A program made the position numbers and the translations under genes. Below, in pieces: positions 19,784 to 27,085 of a stretch of 27,085 nt of DNA. How positions within the stretch are numbered: position 1 is the stretch's first letter; each line of letters starts with the position of its first letter. Origin of the DNA: Nemertoderma westbladi (taxonomy: Eukaryota; Xenacoelomorpha; Nemertodermatida; Nemertodermatidae); the NCBI GenBank assembly GCA_032718475.1, contig JAUCBJ010005105.1:1-27085 (forward strand), written 5' to 3'. The notes beneath the pieces were generated by a model, which saw only the letters and a program-made list of their open reading frames with translations, was not told the DNA's origin and made no database searches.

Positions 19784-20591
19784 ACACCATCACCATTAAT
19801 ACAACAATAAATTTCAATAAAATGCTACGAAATTTGGTATGATGATAGATCGACACCTTTTCTTACTGCTGGCCTGGCCGGATTTTTCAATTTCTCAGTT
19901 ATTTCCATACAACAAGCCCTTATTAAATGTCTATTTAGCAATGTTTAACCACCTCCGTAAACTTTATTTTTCGTCTTTGGAATATAATCTGGATATCGTT
20001 AGAACCGCCTTCATCTGCAGATTCCAAATCAGAAAACCGTTTTAAATTTAACCAAAAAGTGCAAAATACTAGTCAATAGTCAAAAAAAAGAATAGTAAAA
20101 ATACTAATATGTAAATTTAGAGACGTAAATCGCTATAATTCTGATGTTTTGTTGTCTTTATTCTAGAATATTAATTATTATTTAGCTGAGCGTGTAAAAC
20201 TCACCATAGCGATTATAGCGATTTACGTCACAAAATTTACACATTAGTATTTTGATAATATCTCCGAAATGTATTGATGAAATTTAAAATGTTTCCAGAT
20301 TCTGAATCTGCAGATGAAGGCAGTTCTAATGATATCCAGATTTAATTCCAAAGAAGAAAAATAAAGTCTACGGAGATGGCTAAATATTGCAAAATAGACG
20401 ATTTGTAACGGCTTGTTGTATCGAAATAGCTCATAAATTAATAAAATCCGGCCGGCCGGCACCAAGAAAAGATGTCGATCTATCTTCATACCAAATTTCG
20501 TAGCATTTTATTGAAATTTGAAAAAAAAATTAGGGGGGGGGGGGGGGCTCCGACCCCCTAAAAATGGTTGTTGTATTAAGGGTAATGGTGT
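19784..20591. mobile_element. Foldback element III
   Basis: The ends are ACACCATCACCATTAATACA (left) and ACACCATTACCCTTAATACA (right, opposite strand). Arms of about 360-380 bp surround a centre of about 70 bp near 20141-20208. The arms have diverged by substitutions and small indels. A G run lies at about 20535-20549 near the right end; the left arm has lost it. It starts nine bases after foldback element II copy B. Each arm, read inward, contains an ATG-started frame (19839-20045 plus, 20489-20244 minus) with shared peptide stretches. No transposase features are visible. Confidence 0.88.
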
Positions 20592-21021
20592 ACGGGCCTT
20601 AAAGATTCTCCCATTAATTTTCATTAGATATTATCACTATTGTTAAAATAGTTTATTGGTACATAATTTTCCAGTTAAGAATCGCTCTCTACGTTGTTAT
20701 AATTTTTCCTTCGCTAAATTACTTAATTAATACACAATAAGGTCACAAACAGATAATTAGGAGTATACATTCCTGTAGAATCCTTCTCAATCAGATAATA
20801 TTATTTTGGGGTAATTTGGCGGCTTTTAGTGAAAGGTTCATCAAATAATAAGATTCGACGATGCGAGTTTGTTAGAGGGATAAGAAAACGATCGGCTGAA
20901 TAATATTAACTTTCCCACACCGCGGGAAAATTTTAAGCTATAAGTATAAAATGCTACACAATGTATCTTAATTGGGATTCCAGTTTAAGGTAGTTTACGC
21001 TATGGTGAAAAAAAATAAATA
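20592..21021. other. Intron sequence, nothing recognised
   Basis: AT-rich intron DNA between foldback element III and the 32-bp minisatellite. No frame, repeat or RNA signature. Confidence 0.5.
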
Positions 21022-21850
21022 TTTATCGCGGGTAGGAATAGCCCGGGTGTGTGTTTATCGCGGGTGGGAATAGCCCGGGTGTGTGTTTATCGCGGGTAGG
21101 AATAGCCCGGGTGTGTGGTTATCGCGGGTAGGAATAGCCCGGGTGTGTGTTTATCGCGGGTAGGAATAGCCCGGGTGTGTGTTTATCGCGGGTAGGAATA
21201 GCCCGGGTGTGTGTTTATCGCGGGTAGGAATAGCCCGGGTGTGTGTTTATCGCGGGTAGGAATAGCCCGGGTGTGTGTTTATCGCGGGTAGGAATAGCCC
21301 GGGTGTGTGTTTATCGCGGGTAGGAATAGCCCGGGTGTGTGTTTATCGCGGGTAGGAATAGTCCGGGTGTGTGTTTATCGCGGGTGGGAATAGCCCGGGT
21401 GTGTGTTTATCGCGGGTAGGAATAGCCCGGGTATGTGTTTATCGCGGGTAGGAATAGCCCGGGTGTGTGTTTATCGCGGGTAGGAATAGCCCGGGTGTGT
21501 GTTTATCGCGGGTAGGAATAGCCCGGGTGTGTGTTTATCGCGGGTAGGAATAGCCCGGGTGTGTGTTTATCGCGGGTGGGAATAGCCCGGGTGTGTGTTT
21601 ATCGCGAGTAGGAATAGCCCGGGTGTGTGTTTATCGCGGGTGGGAATAGCCCGGGTGTGTGTTTATCGCGGGTAGGAATAGCCCGGGTGTGTTTATCGCG
21701 GGTGGGAATAGCCCGGGTGTGTGTTTATCGCGGGTAGGAATAGCCCGGGTGTGTGTTTATCGCGGGTAGGAATAGCCCGGGTGTGTGTTTATCGCGGGTA
21801 GGAATAGCCCGGGTGTGTGTTTATCGCGGGTAGGAATAGCCCGGGTGTGT
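21022..21850 (+). repeat. 32-bp minisatellite, about 26 units, GC-rich
   Basis: Unit: TTTATCGCGGGTAGGAATAG then CCCGGGTGTGTG. Units are very uniform; the commonest change is GGGTAGG/GGGTGGG, and one unit near 21690 is 2 bp short. Each unit has three CpGs in an AT-rich surrounding. The array stops 30 bases from the splice donor of the exon at 21881-22054, inside the intron. Confidence 0.97.
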
Positions 21851-21880
21851 GGGCTCATAATTAATTGCAGCCTTTCTAAC

Positions 21881-22054
21881 CTGCCTCATCTTCTCTTGAG
21901 CACTTCTTCTATCCTCAATGATCTCGCGTCGTTCCTCCTCTATATTTATCCTCAATTTCTCCAGTTGCTCCCGGTCTTTTGCTAACTTATCCCACTCGGC
22001 CTGTAAAGATTTCTGTTTCCATTCGAGTTCCTTCTCCTTTGATTGTTTTTCCAT
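21881..22054 (-). CDS. Internal exon of the coiled-coil protein gene
   Basis: 58 codons, phase 0 at both ends. The acceptor is TTTATTCATTCAG at 22055 and up; the donor is CAG|GTTAGA, with GT at 21879-21880. The exon reads MEKQSKEKELEWKQKSL, continuing as an uninterrupted charged coiled coil to EKMRQ. It starts with an ATG that could also be an alternative first codon. Reading past the donor gives YEPTHPGYSYPR and runs into the minisatellite, which supports the splice call. The intron to the previous exon (22055-22519) is 465 bp. Confidence 0.78.
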
Positions 22055-22319
22055 CTGAATGAATAAATTAAACTTATAGAATAGATTGCAATGTGTAATG
22101 TGCTTAAATAGTAGCCGGAATTAAACAGGGAAAAGCTCAGATATACTCGAATTCATAACGCCTACCATTATTTTATTAGCGAGGGGATAAAGACGGCCAA
22201 GTACACAGTAGGATGGTTGAGCACAGTGGATAAAGATGATTGGTATTGACAGTTGGGGGGCCATGAGATCAATTAAGGACATACACGATATCAGGTAAAA
22301 TTTCCAGGTCTACCTTTTA

Positions 22320-22392
22320 TCTGAGCCGCTATTGGAATAGTAAGAACGCCAGTCTTCCAACCTGTAGGTCACCAGTTCGATCCCATCTGGAC
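22320..22392 (+). mobile_element. tRNA-like sequence, probably a SINE head
   Basis: Contains TTGGAATAGTAAGAACGCC, an anticodon-loop-like CAGTCTTCCAACCTG and a B-box-like AGTTCGATCCC at correct relative spacing, recalling tRNA-Gly(UCC). The acceptor stem does not pair well, so it is not called a tRNA gene. It lies in the 465-bp intron of the coiled-coil gene; the rest of that intron holds nothing I recognise. Confidence 0.4.
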
Positions 22393-22519
22393 GTCATTGC
22401 CGACTTTTCTAAGCTGTGCCCAACGAAAAATATAATATCTCTATTTACGTTACCATATAAATTCAAACACTAGCGTACCTAGATTCCATTATTCTGCTCA
22501 CATTCCTACAATAACGCAC

Positions 22520-22756
22520 CTCTCGTGCCTTCCGCTCCATCTCATCCTGCTTATCTCTCTGTTTCTGCTCCATCTCTATCTCTTGTAATCTCATCTTTCT
22601 CTCCTGTTCCAATTGCTGTTTCTCCATGGCTTTCTGTTTCTCCCCCATCTCTATGTCCCTCCGTTTCTCTGCTTCCCTAATTTCTCTTTCTTTATCTAAC
22701 ATCTGCTGTTGTCTTTCTTTCTCTATCTCAATCATTTTCTTCTCCTGGTCGCGTTC
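22520..22756 (-). CDS. Upstream internal exon of the coiled-coil protein gene
   Basis: 79 codons, phase 0 at both ends. The acceptor AG is at 22757-22758 (weak pyrimidine tract); the donor GAG|GTGCGT has GT at 22518-22519. The product ERDQEKKMIEIEKERQQQ... to EMERKARE is nearly all Glu, Lys, Gln, Arg and Met and should form a long helix or coiled coil. An in-frame stop two codons before the exon shows that it begins at the acceptor. No further exon of this type is visible between here and 27085, so the 5' part of the gene lies beyond the window or in exons I cannot recognise. Confidence 0.75.
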
Positions 22757-23276
22757 CTTTGTTTAAATCAAAAGTAAGTAACTTAAATAATTAAGGTAAA
22801 TGGGGAGGGGGATAGCTAAATTAGAACGTCCGATTTTTTTGCTTTTTTATATTTAGCATAAGCTGCTATAATATTAGTTTATCACTGTAATAAGTTGGTT
22901 ACCAGATTTGTAATACCATACAAGGTAGAGTCCGGGATACAGTACATAACTTGGTCAGTTTGCTGACGGGATGTAAATATTAGTTCGGGGCAGGCCTTGG
23001 CTACTTTTCAATAACATCCTTAATGCACGACCCCCGAGTGGTGAAAGTGCCCCACACATACCCGGTTCGGTTCGTGTTTTCTCGGGTAGTTCGGTCTCGA
23101 AACCAAATATTAATAGGACCAAAATGTCCTAAACGCATTGTTCTAGAACCTAACCGATCCAATCAGAACATTTACTAATTAAACATGAAATTTATAAGGA
23201 TTTAGGAAAAACATATTTTTACCATCTAAAATTCCAAATAGGTAAAAGTTTACAGTAAAAAATTTACACTAAATTC
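22757..23276. other. Intron or upstream sequence, nothing recognised
   Basis: Presumed intron of the coiled-coil gene. Moderately AT-rich, with no frame or repeat structure. Confidence 0.45.
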
Positions 23277-23329
23277 ACATTAGTGCGGTGGCTGATTGCG
23301 GCCAATTATTTCCATTTTTTAATGTTTTT

Positions 23330-23572
23330 CACCCGGGTGAAAAACATTTATCACCCGGGTGAAAAACATTTATCACCCGGGTGAAAAATATTTATCACCC
23401 GGGTGTAAAACATTTATCACCCGGGTTAAAGACATTTACCACCCGGATGAAAAATATTTATCACCCGGGTTAAAAACATTTATCACCCGGGTGAAAACCA
23501 TTCATCACCCGGGTGAAAAATATTTATCACCCAGGTGAAAAACATTTATCACCCGGGTGAAAAATATTTAAA
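23330..23572 (+). repeat. 22-bp array, left arm of foldback element IV
   Basis: Eleven units of CACCCGGGTG plus AAAAACATTTAT. The first ten bases are a perfect palindrome. Variants include CACCCAGGTG and CACCCGGATG. Confidence 0.95.
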
Positions 23573-23727
23573 TGTTTAACTATTGACTTTCATTTATTGT
23601 TTTGGTTAGAATAACATGCCATAGTAATATGATCCTTTCCCTTAATTGATTACTAACATTGGTCGAGATATTAATTCGCCAAGAGTGAATCTGGATCAAA
23701 ATGAGCTTTCGATATTATTTATAAGGA

Positions 23728-23910
23728 AACCCGGGTGATTTTTCACCCGGGTGATCAATATTTTTCACCCGGGTGATCAATATTTTTCACCCGGGTGATA
23801 AATACTTTTCACCCGGGTGAAAAAGGTTTTTCACCCGGGTGATAAATGTTTTTCACCCGGGTAATAAATGATTTTCACCCGGGTGATAAATGTTTTTCAC
23901 CCGGGTGAAA
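23728..23910 (-). repeat. 22-bp array, right arm of foldback element IV
   Basis: Eight full CACCCGGGTG units plus a partial first one, with spacers of the type ATAAATGTTTTT, the inverse of the left array. Each spacer flips orientation relative to the left arm while the palindromic core reads the same. Confidence 0.95.
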
Positions 23911-24154
23911 AAGAATTTAAAAAATGGAAATAATTGGCCGCAATCAGTCACCGTACATTAGCATTTGCCTTGTGTGTATGGTGGTAATGTACATATACTA
24001 CTGTATTACCGTTAGATAGCATTGAAAAACGCCTGTCCAGTGTGTAATGGATAACACACGTATTAAGCAGCCTGGAGGTTTCTATGGGTTACAATAATAA
24101 CTTTGTCGGTGATTGGTAAGCAAGTCGTTAGACTTGATTACTGTAAGAAAAAAA

Positions 24155-24479
24155 GCTACTGACTTCTGGCTACTGACTACAACTACAGTAGCTACTGGCT
24201 ACTGACTACTGGCTACTGACTACTGGCTACTGGCTACTGGCTACTGACTGGTGGCTACTGACTACTGGCTACTGACTACTGGCTACTGTCTACTGACTAC
24301 TGACTACTGGCTACTGACTACGGGCTACTGACTACTGGCTACTGGCTACTGACTACTGGCTACTGACAACTGACTACTGACAACTGACTACTGGCTACTG
24401 ACTACTGGCTACTGACTACTGGCTACTGACTACTGACTACTGACTACTGGCTACTGACTACTGGCTACTGACTACTGAC
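24155..24479 (+). repeat. 7-bp tandem repeat (CTACTGG/CTACTGA)
   Basis: About 46 units alternate mostly CTACTGG and CTACTGA, giving a 14-bp higher-order period, with occasional CAACTGA and ACTGTC variants. Confidence 0.95.
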
Positions 24480-24897
24480 CTAGAGCAAAAACGACTCTAA
24501 CGATTTTGATAAAATTTTGCATGAACCATGAAAATAGATTTCTATGGGTACTTGTGAAATCGCGGTTTAAATTGAAACATCTCAACTTGTTTTATTTCGA
24601 AAAATAGCCCCAAAACACGAAAATTGCCATAGGCGCAATGATAAAAAAGCACCAGCTGGCACTCATGAAATATGTAAAGAGATGGCCTGGTAATGCATTC
24701 AATAGGAAGGACCAACTAACAAAGAAGTACTTTCTGTGCCAAGTATTATCACTATACTCTACAACCCAGACAATAAGCAAACATTAACTGGTTGAGCTGG
24801 CTATTACAGTCTCAGCTGAATAACTCTTCCCAATGTTAATTAATGGGCGTGCAAGCTAAATGACTGTTATAGTTGCACAGTGTGTTGGCTACACAGT
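24480..24897. other. Intergenic or intron stretch, nothing firm
   Basis: A 62-codon hydrophobic minus-strand frame at 24592-24780 has no recognisable features or splice signals and is probably chance. Confidence 0.45.
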
Positions 24898-25341
24898 GTG
24901 GGGCGAGCGACGTAAGTAAGCGAGCTGTCTGTTGATCTGTCGATCTGTTGATCTGTCGTTCTGTTGTTCTGTCGTGTCCAATTTTAAACGTTAATAACTC
25001 AGCCAAATGTTAATGAAATTTAACCAAACTTGGTACACATAATTATATAGTCTGGCCAAAGTTTAGAAATTTTCCAAGTTGAATTTTCGCGTGGCCTTCG
25101 AGAAGCTAAGATAATAGCAGTTAATTAGTTAATTAAGTTGAGTAGGATAAAAACATCAATTTCAACCTGCCTCCTCTCTAAAGGATATTAATTATTTTCT
25201 AGTATAAGATTTAAATAATAAATAATTATACTTAAAAGTTATACAGCTGTAATCCCCATACAACATTCCATTATAGTTTTTAATTAGTTCAAGTGATTTG
25301 CTTTAATAAATGTGTCTTTAATTGATCTAAACGTAATTAAA
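24898..25341 (+). repeat. Dispersed repeat V, copy 1
   Basis: Begins GTGGGGCGAGCGACGTAAGT, then a CTGTTGAT/CTGTCGTT microsatellite at 24926-24975. A body follows with AACTCAGCCAAATGTTAATG, ACCAAACTTGGTACACAT and GGCCTTCGAGAAGCTAAGAT, ending AATTGATCTAAACGTAATTAA. No coding capacity or clear terminal repeats. Confidence 0.88.
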
Positions 25342-26394
25342 GCGGCACAATTATTGAGTACAAATTTAAGTCCTTCCCATTATTGGTCAACATAGTCTCT
25401 GCGGGGGTGTAGAGCTGCTAGCTGGCACCAGGGCAGAGGGGAATTGTACTGTAATAGGCAGCCAGTAGTATTGCTATAGCAACACAGACATAACTCCAAC
25501 CACACTGCCTGTATTTCAATTCCTATTGACTCTATACTATAAATGTTGTATTACTTACTATCTCAGGTGACAGAAGATATAATGACATAAATACTCATGG
25601 CTGTTGTAGGCTTATATCTGAAGTAGTTTATTCCGCAATATATTTGTCTGGTTATTTTTTAATTGAATTTTTGCAAAGTAGTAAAATTAATGTTCTTAAA
25701 AATAATATTATTATTTTATATGTAACCTAGGAAATTAGCTACATATTTTCGCTGCAGCTTTAAGAGTGTACATTGATTTAATATTATTTCAATACCCATA
25801 TTACTACATCGGCATACGATGCGTTGGCGTTGTATCACACATCTCCACATAGATGTATCAGCAGTTACTCGCACAGTTTCGAAACTTCGCATAGTTATAA
25901 CTGTATAAAGATCGTCAGTCTTGGTTTAGGAAAAATATTTTAATGCAAAACAGGACGAGCGACGAGCGCAACGAGGCATATAATGAAGACCAGTACTGCG
26001 TAGACTATGTTCCTATAAACCATACCTGGCTTCGCCTATTGAAGGCATCGGTAGTTATAAAGATCGTCCGTCAGTCTGCGTTTAGGAAATATGTTTAAAT
26101 ACAAAACAGGACGAGCACAACGACGTTTATAATAATGAAGACGAGTACTGCCTACTGCGTTGAAGGCATCGGTAGTTATAAATTACTGGTGGGTGGGAAG
26201 GGTGGGGGGGGGGGGGGGGGGTGCAGATTAAAAGGGGTGAACACGTACTGTCCCCCTTTCTTTGATTGATTGGTGGTGTGGGTAAATTTCTCAAAACCTG
26301 ATTTTGTGATACAGTCGCTCAATTTTAATCTGTATCTGATAACTGAGCCTCGCCCTGCGCGATGGCCCCACGAAGTGTCGTTACGTTGCTCATT
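25342..26394. other. AT-rich stretch with a local duplication and a G homopolymer
   Basis: 25892-26000 and 26052-26150 are diverged copies sharing AAAACAGGACGAGC and ATAATGAAGAC. TTGAAGGCATCGGTAGTTAT occurs at 26039 and again at 26160. A run of about 17-18 G lies at 26204-26221. No gene seen. Confidence 0.65.
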
Positions 26395-26983
26395 GTGGGG
26401 CGAGCGACGAAAGTAGGCGAGCTTAGCATACAGGTACCACTAACTCAATCGTGTGCTGTAGTTCTGTGTCTTGATCTGTTGTGTTCCAATTTTAAACGTT
26501 AATAAACTCAGCCAAATGTTAATGAAATCTATCCAAACTTGGTACACATGTAGTCTGGCGAAAGTTTAGAAGTTTTCGAAGTTGAATTTCCGTGTGGCCT
26601 TCGAGAAGCTAAGATAATATAAGTTAATTAGTTAATTCAGTTGGTTAATAACTCAGCCAAATGTTAATGAAATTTAACCAAACTTGGTACACATGTAATC
26701 TGGCCAAAGTTTAGAAATTTTCCATGTTGAATTTCCGTGTCGCCTTCGAGAAAGTAAGATAATAGCAGTTAATTAGTTAATTAGAGTTGATTAGGGTAAA
26801 ATCAGCAATTTCAACCTGCCTCTTAAAGGATATTAACTATTTTCTAGTATAAGATTTAAATAATTATACTTCAAAATTATATAACTGTATTTCCCATACC
26901 CCATTCCATTATAGTTTTCAAGTTACAGTTCAAGAGATTTGCCTTATAAGAAATGGTTTTTAATTGATCTAAACGTAATTAAG
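26395..26983 (+). repeat. Dispersed repeat V, copy 2, with internal duplication
   Basis: Same head (GTGGGGCGAGCGACGAAAGT), body and end as copy 1, but the CTCAGCCAAATGTTAATGAA module is present twice with a 145-bp period (26507 and 26652). The two copies lie about 1.5 kb apart in the same orientation. Confidence 0.88.
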
Positions 26984-27085
26984 TTATTAAAATGCCACCG
27001 TATCTCTATACTTCCAGCTCCCTCATTTATTGGCATGCTTGATATTGCCTAGCCTATCTGCTGGCGCTGCTGGGAACCATAGTCC

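Larger units (their letters stand above)
23284..23954. mobile_element. Foldback element IV built from 22-bp palindromic units
   Basis: The terminal inverted repeats are about 40 bp: left TGCGGTGGCTGATTGCGGCC, right (opposite strand) ACGGTGACTGATTGCGGCC, both continuing into AATTATTTCCATTTTTTAA. Inside are two 22-bp tandem arrays in inverted orientation around a unique centre of about 155 bp. The 7-bp ACATTAG at 23277-23283 and 23955-23961 looks like a target duplication. No coding capacity. The superfamily is unknown; 7-8 bp duplications would fit a hAT-like parent but the ends are not diagnostic. Confidence 0.9.

Noticed and set aside
24592-24780. Small hydrophobic membrane protein
   Set aside because: 62 codons in AT-rich DNA, no orthologue recognised, no promoter, exon or repeat support.

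Overview
This is a window from an animal nuclear genome, not a prokaryote. It is AT-rich and crowded with minisatellites, tRNA-derived SINEs, LINE remnants, an LTR element and long inverted-repeat (foldback) elements. It carries an adhesion G-protein-coupled receptor and a spliced coiled-coil gene. The SINE style (tRNA-like head, TTA-rich tail beside an AGCGCTATATAAAT-type sequence) and the intronless leucine-rich-repeat adhesion GPCR suggest a marine invertebrate, for example a tunicate, mollusc or other invertebrate. I cannot name the species.

Layout. 1-4224 is one huge 47-bp tandem array of about 90 units that runs off the left edge and has almost no stops in any forward frame. 4225-7741 is AT-rich intergenic DNA with a near-perfect hairpin, a MITE, a SINE and a 0.67-kb foldback element whose spacer contains a perfect match to the histone mRNA 3' stem-loop consensus. 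7742-10372 (minus) is the best gene here: an uninterrupted LRR-GAIN-7TM receptor. 10373-13631 is low-complexity DNA and then a palindromic element. A very young LTR retrotransposon has landed in that element, with identical 275-bp LTRs, a 5-bp target duplication and only the start of gag inside. 13632-17196 holds two converging LINE fragments, two SINEs and featureless DNA. 17893-22756 (minus) carries the last three recognisable exons of a coiled-coil gene. Its large intron holds a second copy of the palindromic element (with a nested SINE), another foldback element and a 26-unit 32-bp minisatellite that begins 30 bp from a splice donor. 23284-23954 is a foldback element built from 22-bp units around a 10-bp palindrome. 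24155-24479 is a 7-bp repeat, and the rest is two copies of a dispersed repeat in AT-rich DNA.

The two host genes lie on the same strand but show no sign of a functional link. The striking theme is inverted-repeat DNA: four long foldback elements of unrelated sequence, three of which carry a long C/G homopolymer close to their ends. The nesting gives an order of events: foldback elements first, then SINE and LTR insertions into them. I found no CRISPR array, operon or prokaryotic defence system, and no functional RNA gene beyond tRNA-derived repeats.
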